Counted from the first letter of the stretch, positions 9,861 to 19,528 are shown. The stretch: DNA of 64,000 bases from Bin18 sp965242795 (GCA_965242795.1 OZ251505.1:124001-188000), one strand, 5' to 3'. Program-made: numbers and translations. Notes: generated by a model not told the origin, from the letters alone.

Positions 9861-10741
9861 TCGATCGCCCGCCCGTTCAGCGCCCGCGCAACCGCCAGAT
9901 CGATGGCCCGACGGACCATCACGACGGCCATGTCGCGCTTGAAGGCTTCCGAGCCGCGGAAGTCGGCGACCGGCTCGACCTCGTCGGCGACCAGAGCCGC
10001 GGCGTCCGCGGCAAGCTGCGGGCTCGGACGTTGGCCCCGGAGCGCGGCTTCGACCGCGGCGCTCCGCAACGGGACCGGCCCCGCGGCCGCGAGCGCCACG
10101 CGAGCTTCGCCGATTCGGCCGTCGCGCAGACCGACACGCGCCGCCGCGGCGACGGTGGCGTAGTCGTCGTGCGTCTGGGGAAGGAACTTGACGTAGGCCG
10201 TGCCCGACCCGAGGGGCAGGGCCGGAATCTCGATGCGGGTAATCAACTCGTCGGGGTGCAGCGCGGTTTCGTAGTAATCGACGAACAACTCGTCGAGCGG
10301 GACGGCGCGTTCGCCGCGCGCCGACGCCAAGTGCGCCCGGGCGTCGAGGACCAGCAGGGCGGCCGGCGGGTCCTGATTCGGGTCGGCGTGCGCCAACGCG
10401 CCGCCCAAGGTCGCCGACGCGCGGATGCGGACGGTCGCCACTCGATGGAGGGTTTCGGCCAGCAACGGCGCGTGTTCGCGGACGAGCGGGGACGTTTCGA
10501 CCACGCGCTGGGAACACAATGCGCCGATGTCGAGTCTGCTATCGGCCTGAATGCCGCCCAGCTCGGGCCGGCGCGCCAAGCGGCGCAGTCCGACCAGATA
10601 CGCGGGCTGCACCAACCGTTGCTTCATCAGGTTGAGCAGCCCGGTGCCGCCGGCCAGCGGCTTGGCGTCTTCGCCATGCTCCGCCAGCAGGGCGAGCGCC
10701 TCGTCCAGGCTGTCGGGTTCGACGTATTCGAAGGCGATCAT
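9857..10741 (-). CDS. molybdenum hydroxylase FAD-binding (medium) subunit
   Basis: 294 residues. The N-terminus has the FAD_binding_5 motif PLAGGTGLLNLMKQR at about 30-44 and later ATLGGALAHADPNQD, the TxGG...ADP motif of CoxM/XdhB-type subunits. The C-terminal part (about 180-290) is a CO_deh_flav_C domain. It carries electrons from the iron-sulfur subunit through FAD. The four-base overlap with the CoxG-like gene and the 12-base gap to the 2Fe-2S gene upstream show a single operon. Confidence 0.9.
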   Translation of the reverse strand: MIAFEYVEPDSLDEALALLAEHGEDAKPLAGGTGLLNLMKQRLVQPAYLVGLRRLARRPELGGIQADSRLDIGALCSQRVVETSPLVREHAPLLAETLHRVATVRIRASATLGGALAHADPNQDPPAALLVLDARAHLASARGERAVPLDELFVDYYETALHPDELITRIEIPALPLGSGTAYVKFLPQTHDDYATVAAAARVGLRDGRIGEARVALAAAGPVPLRSAAVEAALRGQRPSPQLAADAAALVADEVEPVADFRGSEAFKRDMAVVMVRRAIDLAVARALNGRAIE

Positions 10742-10753
10742 GGGGGGAAGTGA

Positions 10754-11221
10754 CTAGCCACTTTCCACATCCGCCGCGGCCTGGATCGACTCGATGATCT
10801 TGTAATAACCGGTGCAGCGGCACAGGTTGCCCATCATCCAGTCCTGGATCTCCGCCTTGGACGGCCGCGGGTTTTCGTCGAGCAGGGCCTTGGCCGACAT
10901 GATCTGCCCCGGAGTGCAGATCCCGCACTGGAACCCGCCCCGGTCGATGAACGCCTGTTGCAGCGGGTGTAGCCGGTCGCCGTCCGCCAACCCTTCGATG
11001 GTCTCGACGCGACAGCCGTCCGCAGTGACCGCCAACGCGAGGCACGAACTGACGGGCTTCCCGTCCACCAGCACGGTGCACGCCCCGCACACGCCCACGC
11101 TGCACCCTTCCTTGGTGCCGGTCAGGTCGAGGTCGTTGCGCAGGAAATCGACCAGCAGCCGATGGTCCGGCACGCGCCGCTCCACGGCGTCGCCGTTGAC
11201 GTGCAACGCGATCGTCTTCAT
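10754..11221 (-). CDS. molybdenum hydroxylase 2Fe-2S (small) subunit
   Basis: 155 residues with both iron-sulfur clusters of the CoxS/NdhS family: a plant-ferredoxin-type site CSVGVCGACTVLVDG...C and a C-terminal alpha-helical site CGICTPGQIM ... GNLCRCTGYYKI. It transfers electrons from the molybdopterin centre to the FAD subunit. The length is typical. Its ATG overlaps the stop of the large-subunit gene by four bases, so it is the second gene of the operon. Confidence 0.93.
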   Translation of the reverse strand: MKTIALHVNGDAVERRVPDHRLLVDFLRNDLDLTGTKEGCSVGVCGACTVLVDGKPVSSCLALAVTADGCRVETIEGLADGDRLHPLQQAFIDRGGFQCGICTPGQIMSAKALLDENPRPSKAEIQDWMMGNLCRCTGYYKIIESIQAAADVESG

Positions 11222-13503
11222 GTCTCGCCGCCTCGTTCGCCTCGGGCGCGTAGCCCGGCGTACACCTTTTCCGCGGTGACGGGCAGATCCGTCAGCCGCA
11301 CGCCGACCGCGTCGGCCACCGCGTTGGCCACGGCCGCGGGCACCGCCACGTTGCTGTGTTCGCCGACCGCCTTGCCGGCGTACGGCGCCGGCCCGGCGTC
11401 GCTCTCCACCAGCACGGTCTCCAGTTCCGGGATGTCCATCGCCGTCGGCAATTTGTACTCGCCCAAATGCAGATTGGTCACCGCGCCGTCCTGCACGACC
11501 AGATGTTCGGTCAACGCCTGACCGATGCCCTGTACCGCGCCGCCCTCGACCTGCCCCTGGTGGGTGAGGGGATTCAGGACGGTCCCCACATCGTGGGCGG
11601 TCGTCAGTTTGGTCAGCTTCACTTGGCCGGTCTCTCGATCGACGGCGACTTCGGCGACCTGGGCGCAGAACGAGGTCACGTCCACCGGGGTTTCGGCCAC
11701 GTATTCGCCACGGAAGCTGAGCGGCGTTTCGTTCCGCGCCGCCAGCGCCGCCATCAAGTCAGTCAGGGTGAGCCGGTCCGCGTTCTGCATGCCGACGAAA
11801 CCGCCGGCGCGGTATTCCACCTGATCGGGCGGCGTCTCCATCTGCCGGGCGGCGAATTCGATCAGCCCGTCCTTCAGCGCGCGGACCGCGGCGAGCACGG
11901 CCTGGCCTGCCATGTGGGTCAGGCGGCTGCCGCCCGCGCCGACTTCCCAGCCCGCGGTGTCGGTATCGCCTTGCACCACGGACACCTGCGACAGGGGAAG
12001 CTGCATGGCCTCGGCCACGATCTGCTGCAACACGGTGTACGAACCGGTGCCCGTGTCCGCGGCGCCGGTCATGAGTGTCAACCCGGCGTCCGCGTCGATG
12101 TCGAGCGTCGCGCTGGACGGCCCGAACGCCCCGGGCTCGCGGTCGTACATGCCGATCCCGCGGCCCACGTCGGGCGGCTTCGCCTCGGTCCAGCCCGCGG
12201 CCTCGGCCGCGGCTTCGAGCGTTTCCCGGCAGCGGATTTTCTTCCACTTGTCGCCCAGCGGTGCGGCGTCCCCCTCGGTCAGGGTGTTGCGCAGCCGGAA
12301 CTCCAACGGGTCCAGGCCGAGTTCCGCGGCGATCAGGTCCATGTGGCTCTCGACGCCGAACACGATCTGAGGCGCCCCGGGCGCGCGCATGTGTCCCGCC
12401 GGCACGGTGTTGGTGTAGGCGCGCAGCACCTCGATCTCGACGTTGGGCATGCGGTACGGCCCCGCGGCGTGCACGCTGCCGTGCACCGTGTGCAGCGGCG
12501 TGAACGCGCTGTACGCCCCGCAACTGAACACCAGCGTGGCCTTGCGCGCGACGATCCGGCCGTCAGCGGACACGCCGGTGCGCAACGTAATGATCGCGGG
12601 GTGCCGTGGGTTCCCGGCCAGCAACTCCTCGGTGTAGGTCATCACCATCTTGACCGGCCGGCCCGCGGTCGCGGCCAGATGGTAGGCGGCCACGCTGTCC
12701 ATGAGCGACCCCTTGCCGCCGAAGTCGCCGCCGATGGGAGCCGGGTTCACGCAGACCTGCGCTTCGTCCGCGCCGACCGCCGCGGCGAACTGGCCGCGCG
12801 CGATGAACGGCGTCTTGTTGGAAATCCACAGATCGATCTTCCCGCCCGGTTCGATCCGAACCACGCTGGCGTGCGGCTCGATGTAGCCCTGGTGGACCGG
12901 CGGCACGCGGAACGTGTGGGTGAACTCGCGCGCGGCTTCGGCAAAGCCGGCTTCCACGTCGCCGTGCGCATACACGACGCGCGACACCACGTTGGGAATG
13001 TCGGGGAACAACCTGTCGTCGCCCGGATGTGCGAAATCGGGAATCGGCGGGTGGCGGTAGCCGCTCGTATCCGCGTGGACGCGCGGGGCGTCGTCGCGCA
13101 TGGCGTCGAGCGGGTCGAACACCGCCGGCAACTCGTCGTACTCCACGTCGATGCGCGTCAGCGCCTCTTCGGCCACGTCCATCGATTCCGCGGCGACCGC
13201 CACGACCTTTTCGCCCACGAAGCGGACCACGTCGCGGGCCAGCACCGGCATGTCGAGAAAGAAGCGGCCGATGCGCCGGTCGGGCAGGTCGGCTCCCGTG
13301 AGCACCGCGTGCACGCCCGGCAGGGCCGCGGCCTGTGCGGTATCGATGGACACGATCCGCGCGTGCGGAAACGGGCTGCGCAGGCATTTGCCGTACAGCA
13401 GCCCGGGCAGCGCCACGTCCGCGGTATAGCGCGCCTTTCCGGTGACCTTCGCCGGTCCTTCCACGTGGCCCGCGGGTTGCCCGACGCTGACGAAGTTCAC
13501 CAT
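11218..13503 (-). CDS. xanthine dehydrogenase-family molybdopterin-binding subunit
   Basis: 761 residues with the aldehyde oxidase/xanthine dehydrogenase a/b hammerhead domain (about 20-130) and the molybdopterin-binding domain. GGDFGGKGSLMDS and PAGHMRAPGAPQIVFGVE are the conserved cofactor-site blocks. The loop carries MRAPG rather than the AYXCSFR signature of form I CO dehydrogenase, so a broader hydroxylase (purine, nicotinate-like or aldehyde) is more likely than true CO oxidation. The substrate is unknown. It is the first gene of the four-gene minus-strand operon; GAGGGGG lies just before the ATG. Confidence 0.88.
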   Translation of the reverse strand: MVNFVSVGQPAGHVEGPAKVTGKARYTADVALPGLLYGKCLRSPFPHARIVSIDTAQAAALPGVHAVLTGADLPDRRIGRFFLDMPVLARDVVRFVGEKVVAVAAESMDVAEEALTRIDVEYDELPAVFDPLDAMRDDAPRVHADTSGYRHPPIPDFAHPGDDRLFPDIPNVVSRVVYAHGDVEAGFAEAAREFTHTFRVPPVHQGYIEPHASVVRIEPGGKIDLWISNKTPFIARGQFAAAVGADEAQVCVNPAPIGGDFGGKGSLMDSVAAYHLAATAGRPVKMVMTYTEELLAGNPRHPAIITLRTGVSADGRIVARKATLVFSCGAYSAFTPLHTVHGSVHAAGPYRMPNVEIEVLRAYTNTVPAGHMRAPGAPQIVFGVESHMDLIAAELGLDPLEFRLRNTLTEGDAAPLGDKWKKIRCRETLEAAAEAAGWTEAKPPDVGRGIGMYDREPGAFGPSSATLDIDADAGLTLMTGAADTGTGSYTVLQQIVAEAMQLPLSQVSVVQGDTDTAGWEVGAGGSRLTHMAGQAVLAAVRALKDGLIEFAARQMETPPDQVEYRAGGFVGMQNADRLTLTDLMAALAARNETPLSFRGEYVAETPVDVTSFCAQVAEVAVDRETGQVKLTKLTTAHDVGTVLNPLTHQGQVEGGAVQGIGQALTEHLVVQDGAVTNLHLGEYKLPTAMDIPELETVLVESDAGPAPYAGKAVGEHSNVAVPAAVANAVADAVGVRLTDLPVTAEKVYAGLRARGERGGET

Positions 13504-13753
13504 AGCCCCCTCAACATCATAGAACGTGGGCAGTGACTAGTGGTTGGGGGTCAGTGGGGACGGGTGGAAAAGCCTCGGTGCCGTAGGGGCGACGCATGCG
13601 TCGCCCCTACACAACGTGGTTCACGAGTGGACTTCAAGCGACGCGGCTTTTACCATTCAGCCCGTTGAGCTTGTCGAAACGGGCGCGGGATCATCTTGTA
13701 GGTAATTTCCTTGGTGAAGGTCGGTTGACCCGATGTGTCTCTGGGAGCGCGAC

Positions 13754-14056
13754 ATGCCGAGTTTCGACGTCGGCGTCGGTCACGGCGCCGCCTATCACGA
13801 CATCCGGGAACGGATCGCCGAGCACGTCGTCGGCGCGTACGGCGACGCCTGCGAGCGTGCGCTGACCGCGGGCGGCATCGCCCGCAGAATCGTCCGCCGC
13901 TTGGGCGTGTCGGGCCTCTCGCTGCAACCCGAACACGTCGTTGAGTGGGTCGGCGTGTTCGAGGAACGCACCGGCCGCAAAGTGCTGGAACCGACCGGGA
14001 ACGCCGCACCGCAACGGTATCGCTGCGTCTATCACCGGGACATTCGGATTCTTTGA
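13754..14056 (+). CDS. small conserved-type hypothetical protein
   Basis: 100 residues from an ATG at 13754 preceded by GGGAG with about six bases spacing; an in-frame ATG 21 bases upstream has a weaker context. The protein is acidic to neutral and reads as a folded domain (FDVGVGHGAAYHDIRERIAEHV ... YRCVYHRDIRIL). Its family was not recognised. It is transcribed away from the molybdenum hydroxylase operon. A minus-strand ORF on the same DNA looks like a composition shadow. Confidence 0.5.
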   Translation: MPSFDVGVGHGAAYHDIRERIAEHVVGAYGDACERALTAGGIARRIVRRLGVSGLSLQPEHVVEWVGVFEERTGRKVLEPTGNAAPQRYRCVYHRDIRIL

Positions 14057-14460
14057 GGGGCAGGCGGGTGTCTCTCCCCCTCTCCCCCGGATCAGATCCG
14101 GGGCAGGCTCCAGCCCTCTCCCACGAGGGGAGAGGGGGCGGAAAGGAAAGGGAATTGCATACGGGACGACCCCGGAGCTTTCGCTGGCTTACGGGCCATA
14201 CCCCCCTCGGACGAAAACCCTTCGAACCCTTGACAAGCTCGGGGATCGTTCCATCCCCAAGTTCGTTGAGCCTGTCGAAACGAACCCCGATGTCACCTTG
14301 GCCTCCGTATCCCACCCCCGACCCTTCGACAAGCTCAGGGACCGCAGGCTCAGGGTCCAGTTCGTTGAGCTTGTCGAAACGGGCGCGGGGTCACCCGGTA
14401 TGTCGTTCCCTGACGGAGATTGAGCCGGTCGGTCCGTCAATGGGGAGACGAACCCGCTCA
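14057..14460. repeat. gene-free spacer with dispersed repeats
   Basis: No supportable gene. It contains a CCCTCTCCC...GAGAGGG hairpin repeat at about 14085-14140, a family 1 end-like string GGAATTGCATACGGGACGACC near 14151, and several GTTGAGCCTGTCGAAACG or TTCGACAAGCTCAGG repeats between 14225 and 14395. Confidence 0.55.
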
Positions 14461-16443
14461 TCAGGCGGTGCGCCGGCGCACTACGCGGAATTTGAGGGAG
14501 CGGTCGGGGCGGACGACGGGTAGGCGTCTGATCTTCAATCGGTAGTCGGGGGGATCCAGGGCCAGTTCGGCTTCGTGCACGAGGGTGGCGACGTTGAGCG
14601 CGATCAGTACCTCGGCCAGACTACTCCCCAAACACCGATGCGCCCCGACCCCGAAGGGCGCATAGACCCCGGCTTGGCGATGCTCCGCCCGTTCCGGGGT
14701 GTAGCGTTCGATGTCGAAACGCTGCGGGTCGGGGAAGTATTCCGGCATCAGGTGGGGCAGCGTGAATCCGACCAGGACGTCCTCGCCGGCCGGAACGTGA
14801 TAGTCCGCGAACTCGAACGAGTTGGCCACGGTCCGCGGCACCACGGGCGCGAGCGGATACAGGCGCAGCGTTTCCAGTGCCACGCGGTGGAGCACGTCCA
14901 TGCGGCGCACGTCGTTCGGGCCGGGCGTCCCCCGCTTGAACAGGGCGTCCGCTTCCGCGGTCACGCGCGCGAGCAGGTCCGGGTGTTTCAGCAACTCGTA
15001 GGAAATGAAGGAGCAGAGCGTCGATACGGTGTCGAGCCCGACCATGAACGCTTCCAGCACGGTCAGCAGCAGATTGGTCTCCGGCATGAAATGGGGGTCG
15101 GTGCGGTTCAGTTCCAGGACGTCGTCGATGAAATCGGGGGGGCGGGTTCCGCGCTTCTCCGGCGCGTGGTCCGCCAGAATGTTTGCGGCCAGTTCCTCCA
15201 TCCGCTTGGCGGCCCGCCGAAAACGCGGCAGGGACATCGTCCACCGGGGCCGTTGCCGCGAGAAGTAGATCTTCAAGAGCGTCTGGAAGTAGAAGATGAC
15301 GTCGTCCAGGTATTCTCCCGGGGCCGCGTTGACGATCAACCGGCCCAATTGCGTAGTGACGATGCCCTGAAAGGCGTATTGCCCGGGAATCCCCGTGTCC
15401 GAGGGCCATTCCGCGATCTGGCGTTGCATGATGCGGACCGCCTCGTCCGTGCGCTCTTTCATCAGCTTGTGCGAATAGTGGTCCGCATGGGCGCGGCGCA
15501 TGCGGACGTGTTCGGGACCGTCCATGCCGACGAGCAGATGCGAGGCCCCGAGTCCCGTCGTGAACGGCAGCCACGCTTCGTAACTCCGCAGATGCCGATT
15601 GTCGCGCGCCACGAACCGATTCGCCTCCGGGCCGGCGAGGACGATGAAGCGGCGATGGAACGCACGGATGCGGAAGACCGGCCCGAACGCGCGGTACTGT
15701 TTCATCAGAAAGGCGCGCAGGTCGGACAACAGGCCGAAGGCATTCCCGACGAGCGGCAGCCCCGGGGCCTGCGGGATGTCCTTGTGCCGGCGGGGGGGCG
15801 GGGGAGGGGCCGGTTCGATGGTGCGGATCGCCTGCGTCACCGCCTGCCCGATCAGGTCCAGTTTCCGCACCACTGCGATCCGTTGCTCCACCTCGGCCCG
15901 TTCCGACTTGGAGAGGATGGCCTCGAAAATGCCGCAGGCGTCCGCCAGACAGATCAGCACGACGTCACGCGGGTCGGGAATCTCTTCGCTGAACAGCACG
16001 CGCATGATCCGCAGGCGGACTTCCTCCGTGGCCTTGCCGTCGATGCTCGGATAGCGGCGCGCGCGGGACACCGGACGCGACAGGAAGACCGGTCCGTCGC
16101 CCTCGGTTTCGAGAATGCCGCGTTCGACCAGCCGCGCGAGGACCCGATCCCGAATTTCGGGCCCCCGCTCCGCGGTGCGGGCGATCCAGAAACCGGTGTC
16201 GTGCGCCTCGGGCGCCCGCGCGACGTCGTCCAGCGTCGGATCAAGCAGGTCGTCCGCGAGGGGCGTCGAATCCACGACGGTCAGGCGTTCGAGGTCGGTA
16301 TCGATGCGGTCTTCGAGGGCCAGTTCCATCAACACCGCGCCGGCGAGCACGACGTTCAACGACTGCGGCGGAAAGGAGGGCGTGAGGTCGCCGCGCTCTT
16401 CGTCGAGCAGCAGCAGGACGATCTCTTCGGCGAATCGCAGCAC
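14461..16443 (-). CDS. GPP34-like domain fused to cytochrome P450
   Basis: About 660 residues. The first 220 resemble GPP34/GOLPH3: LLLLLDEERGDL, then NVVLAGAVLMELALEDRID and LTVVDSTPLADDLLD. After a PPPPP linker, the rest is a complete P450: I-helix MVGLDTVST, K-helix ExxR in ALETLRLYPLAP, and the haem loop FGVGAHRCLGS with its cysteine. P450s are haem monooxygenases; GPP34 proteins bind phosphoinositides in eukaryotes and have unclear bacterial roles. The fusion is unusual. I prefer the GTG at 16443, preceded by AGAAGGGTAGG; a TTG eight codons upstream falls in a dispersed repeat. The downstream neighbour is a small unknown gene, the upstream one a sulfotransferase. Confidence 0.82.
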   Translation of the reverse strand: MLRFAEEIVLLLLDEERGDLTPSFPPQSLNVVLAGAVLMELALEDRIDTDLERLTVVDSTPLADDLLDPTLDDVARAPEAHDTGFWIARTAERGPEIRDRVLARLVERGILETEGDGPVFLSRPVSRARRYPSIDGKATEEVRLRIMRVLFSEEIPDPRDVVLICLADACGIFEAILSKSERAEVEQRIAVVRKLDLIGQAVTQAIRTIEPAPPPPPRRHKDIPQAPGLPLVGNAFGLLSDLRAFLMKQYRAFGPVFRIRAFHRRFIVLAGPEANRFVARDNRHLRSYEAWLPFTTGLGASHLLVGMDGPEHVRMRRAHADHYSHKLMKERTDEAVRIMQRQIAEWPSDTGIPGQYAFQGIVTTQLGRLIVNAAPGEYLDDVIFYFQTLLKIYFSRQRPRWTMSLPRFRRAAKRMEELAANILADHAPEKRGTRPPDFIDDVLELNRTDPHFMPETNLLLTVLEAFMVGLDTVSTLCSFISYELLKHPDLLARVTAEADALFKRGTPGPNDVRRMDVLHRVALETLRLYPLAPVVPRTVANSFEFADYHVPAGEDVLVGFTLPHLMPEYFPDPQRFDIERYTPERAEHRQAGVYAPFGVGAHRCLGSSLAEVLIALNVATLVHEAELALDPPDYRLKIRRLPVVRPDRSLKFRVVRRRTA

Positions 16444-16918
16444 GTGACCTACCCTTCTGATCCCCAAGTTCGTTGAGCCTGTCGAAACGAACCCCGCTGT
16501 GACCTCAGCCTCGGCATTCCACCCGAAAGTTGGAAAGGTGTCGCAACGGACGCGGGGCCATTCATATCCGATTCCCTTTTCTTATTCCCTCCCCCTGTGG
16601 GAGAGGGTCCCCGACTACCAGAGAATTTTTCAAGGGGAATGACATACTTGAAGATCCCACCCCATCGTCATTCCCGCGAAAGCGGGAATCCAGGGGATGG
16701 ATACCTGCGTTCGCAGAGCCTGCCCCCGGCTCGAACGGGGGTATAACGAGGGGTTCGCAGGTATGACGAGGAAGAACTCCCTTTGGGATCGTCTTGTATG
16801 TAATCCCCTTTTCAAGCCGATACACGGTCCGACTCCGCCGTCGTTTACCCATGCAAACCCCCGGGAACGCGGGCATCCCGCCCGCCCTCACCATCCGACT
16901 CCCCGACCGTCTGCACGT
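16444..16918. repeat. repeat-rich spacer with MITE-like copy 4
   Basis: No supportable gene. A family 1 element spans 16635-16808 (left GGGGAATGACATACTTGAAGATCCC, right GGGATCGTCTTGTATGTAATCCCC), with the TTCCCGCGAAAGCGGGAA module inside. A GTTCGTTGAGCCTGTCGAAACG repeat at about 16467-16492 abuts the P450 gene start. Confidence 0.65.
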
Positions 16919-18025
16919 TCAGGCCGGGCGTCCATACTCCCAGACGTCGAGCGCGAAGCGCCACTCCCGCTCGATGCGGTCCATGACGGATCGGTCCAGC
17001 GAGAAGCGGTTCTTGCGATAGCCGGAGAGGGTTTCGAGATAGGCACCGATGGGGCCGCGCGCCTGCGCCCACCCCGGCAGGGCCAGCTCGGCGTAGCAGC
17101 GTTCCAGTTCGGCGAGGGGCTGCCGCTCGAGATCTTCGTAGCGGACTTCCACGAGATGCCCCTTCGGAATCGCGGCCCGGTCGCGCAGATACTGCCGCAT
17201 GACCAGTTCGTAGGCGTACAGGACGTGCTCCGCCATGTCCTCCGCCGCCACGACCTGCAGTCGAAAGAGCGGGAGGAGTTTCCGATACATGTGCAGCATT
17301 GACCGATAGACGGTGTACGGATTGCGGACGATATGGACGAATTTCGCACGGGGGAAGAGGCGGAGCAGGTGCGAAATCCGGCCGGTATTGTTCGGACTCT
17401 TCAGGACCAGGGGCCGGCCGCCGCCATCGAGGGTCGCCTTGCGCAGCGTGTCCATATAGACCCGATCCCAACGGGCCAGTTCCTTCTTCGTCACGCCCTG
17501 CATCGTGAGGTATTTTTCCAGATAGGCGCGGGCACGCCGCGGGAACGACAGATGGTGGATCGGCGAGAGCGCGCAGGTATTGCTGATCGCGGCCTCCTCT
17601 TCGATCGGCGCGTCGAGGGAGACCCGCACGTCGTCCATGGGCCTCGTGGCCGGCAACGCCGTTGCCATCCGGCGTTGCAACCAGCCGCGTCCGATCAGGA
17701 AGAAGGTCGGCACGATCGCCTGAAAGGTCGAGACGGTCGCGTACCGCGGGTCGCGGTGCAACAGATTGTGCAGATGCGTCGTGCCGCTGCGGGCGAATCC
17801 CAGAATGAAGAGCGGCTGGTCGTCGATGGCCGTGCGTGCGACCTGCCGGCCATAGCGGAGTCGCTCCGCGAGGCGCAGCGGGCTGGCGAGGGTGGTCAGC
17901 AGCAGAACGCGGCCCAGCTTCCCCCAATAGGCGGGCGCCACGCCTCCGTTGTCCCACAACAGCCGCGCCCAGGTCCGCAGCGGGGCCATCGTCGAAGGGT
18001 GTCCGGAGACGTCGGTATCAGGCAT
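16919..18025 (-). CDS. sulfotransferase family protein
   Basis: 368 residues. FARSGTTHLHNLLHRD near residue 77 is the 5'-phosphosulfate loop and FVHIVRNPYTVYRSM near residue 232 the 3'-phosphate site of PAPS-dependent sulfotransferases; VLKSPNN lies just before it. The family moves a sulfuryl group from PAPS to a hydroxyl or amine of a small molecule, lipid or sugar; the acceptor is unknown. The protein may be membrane-associated through the hydrophobic stretch near residues 30-55. It lies 475 bases from the GPP34-P450 gene on the same strand with a MITE-like copy between, so a shared pathway is only possible. Confidence 0.85.
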   Translation of the reverse strand: MPDTDVSGHPSTMAPLRTWARLLWDNGGVAPAYWGKLGRVLLLTTLASPLRLAERLRYGRQVARTAIDDQPLFILGFARSGTTHLHNLLHRDPRYATVSTFQAIVPTFFLIGRGWLQRRMATALPATRPMDDVRVSLDAPIEEEAAISNTCALSPIHHLSFPRRARAYLEKYLTMQGVTKKELARWDRVYMDTLRKATLDGGGRPLVLKSPNNTGRISHLLRLFPRAKFVHIVRNPYTVYRSMLHMYRKLLPLFRLQVVAAEDMAEHVLYAYELVMRQYLRDRAAIPKGHLVEVRYEDLERQPLAELERCYAELALPGWAQARGPIGAYLETLSGYRKNRFSLDRSVMDRIEREWRFALDVWEYGRPA

Positions 18026-18114
18026 CAGCGTTCCCTCCCCCCTTGAGGGGGAGGGCTAGGGAGGGGGGTCCTCGGAGCTACTTCCACCCTGCGGACTCAC
18101 CCGAATAATCGATT

Positions 18115-18335
18115 GTACATCGGTTTGAGATTTCTTTGGGGGGAATGCCGTTCCTCCGTCATTCCCCTTTCGAGCCGGGGGTAGGCTCTGCGCAAGAGGA
18201 ATCCGGGGAGTTCCTCCTCCTTACCGCGACATGCCACCCGGGGCGAGGCATTCACCTTCCCCCTCTCCCTAACCCTCTCCCACCAGGGGAGAGGGGATAG
18301 AAAAACAACGCGGAGACGGTTGCAAACCGATGCAC
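18115..18335. repeat. MITE-like element, family 2 (copy 1)
   Basis: The ends are inverted: ACATCGGTTTGAGATTT on the left and TTGCAAACCGATGCA on the right. The interior includes TCATTCCCCTTTCGAGCC and a CCCTCTCCC...GGGAGAGGG hairpin. This element nearly fills the gap 18026-18349, which has no gene. Confidence 0.5.
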
Positions 18336-18349
18336 TCCCGCACACCCCG

Positions 18350-19528
18350 TCACGCCGCCAGCCGCGCCTCGTCCGCGGGCGTCGGCCCCTCGACCTTGTA
18401 CAACTGCTGGGCGTTGTCCCACAGGATCTTCCGCCGCACGTCGGCGTCGCAGTCTTCCAGGCCGTGCTTGATGCGGTCGTGCACCTCGTCGCCGAACAGC
18501 GAGGTGGGGTGGGGAAAGTCCGTCTCGAACATGATCTTGTCCACGCCGACCTTGTCCACCAGCCGCCGCGGGGCGATCTGCTCGAACCAGTAGCAGGCGT
18601 ACACGTTGCGCGCGAAATACTCGGACGGCAGCATGTCGAGGTCGGGCCGTTCTTCGGGCACCCGGTTGCCCAGGAACTGGTAATCCAGGGCTTCGAGCGC
18701 GAACGGAATCCAGCCGATGCCGCTTTCGACCGATACGAATTTGATGTCGGGATAGCGCGCCAGCACGCCGGAGATGATCAGGTCGCTCAACTGCACGCCG
18801 TTGCGCAGGAAGATATCGACCGACAGTTCGGCGAAGGCCGCCATCTTGCCGTAGGTGCGCACCTTGTCCTTGCGCAAGCCGCCGTCCATGTTGCCCGAGC
18901 CGATGTGGAAGCTGATCGGCTGGTCGAGTTCGCAGGCCACTTCCCACAGCGGGTTCCAGTGCGGGTCGCCCAGCAGCGGCTGCCCGAGCGACTGCGGCTC
19001 GCCGGTGAACAGAATGCCCTTGTGGCCCATGGCGTGGCAGCGCCGGACCTCGGCGACCGTGGCCTCGACGTCCCAGAACGGCGTCGAGGTGATCGGCAGC
19101 AGGCGGCGCGCGTCCGCGGACGCCCACTCGGTCTGCCAGTCGTTATAGACCTGCACGCAGGTGCGCTTCAGGTCTTCGTCGTCCATGCGCAGGAACTCCT
19201 GATTCCCGAAGCCGCCCACGTTGGGGTACATGACCATCGCCCAGATGCCCATCGTGTCCATGTAGGCAAGGCGCTCCTTGGCGTCGAACGCCCCGGGGTG
19301 CATCTCGTCGTAGGACGTCGGCCACTTGGTCATGTCCCCGACGCCGGCGGTCGCGGTCAGGCCGGGGTTGGCGATACGCCGGTCGCCCAGGAACCACCAC
19401 TGCCGGCCCTTGGCGTCCAGATCGATGCGCGGGACGCGGTCCTTCATGGTGGCCGGCACCCGGCTGGTCCACACGTCGGGCGTTTCGGTCACGTGCGTAT
19501 CGACGTCGATGATGGTGTAGCCGCTCAT
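18350..19528 (-). CDS. amidohydrolase family protein (COG2159 type)
   Basis: 392 residues starting MSGYTIIDVDTHVTE; the D-T-H pair sits where the first metal ligands of this TIM-barrel family lie. Later blocks PISFHIGSGNMD, FVSVESGIGWIPFALE and MFETDFPHPTSLF supply the histidine and aspartate ligands typical of the ACMSD-like amidohydrolase_2 family, which act as decarboxylases or hydrolases. The substrate is unknown. GGGAGGAGCACT precedes the ATG at 19528, an excellent ribosome-binding site, so the longer upstream frame is rejected. The first 42 codons and upstream region are duplicated at 21867-22066. Confidence 0.88.
   Translation of the reverse strand: MSGYTIIDVDTHVTETPDVWTSRVPATMKDRVPRIDLDAKGRQWWFLGDRRIANPGLTATAGVGDMTKWPTSYDEMHPGAFDAKERLAYMDTMGIWAMVMYPNVGGFGNQEFLRMDDEDLKRTCVQVYNDWQTEWASADARRLLPITSTPFWDVEATVAEVRRCHAMGHKGILFTGEPQSLGQPLLGDPHWNPLWEVACELDQPISFHIGSGNMDGGLRKDKVRTYGKMAAFAELSVDIFLRNGVQLSDLIISGVLARYPDIKFVSVESGIGWIPFALEALDYQFLGNRVPEERPDLDMLPSEYFARNVYACYWFEQIAPRRLVDKVGVDKIMFETDFPHPTSLFGDEVHDRIKHGLEDCDADVRRKILWDNAQQLYKVEGPTPADEARLAA

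Noticed and set aside
11218..13503. Aerobic CO dehydrogenase large subunit (coxL)
   Set aside because: The active-site loop reads MRAPG, not the CoxL form I signature; annotated more broadly.
13691..14035. 114-residue minus-strand ORF over the small unknown gene at 13754
   Set aside because: The plus frame has a better ribosome-binding site and a more protein-like composition.
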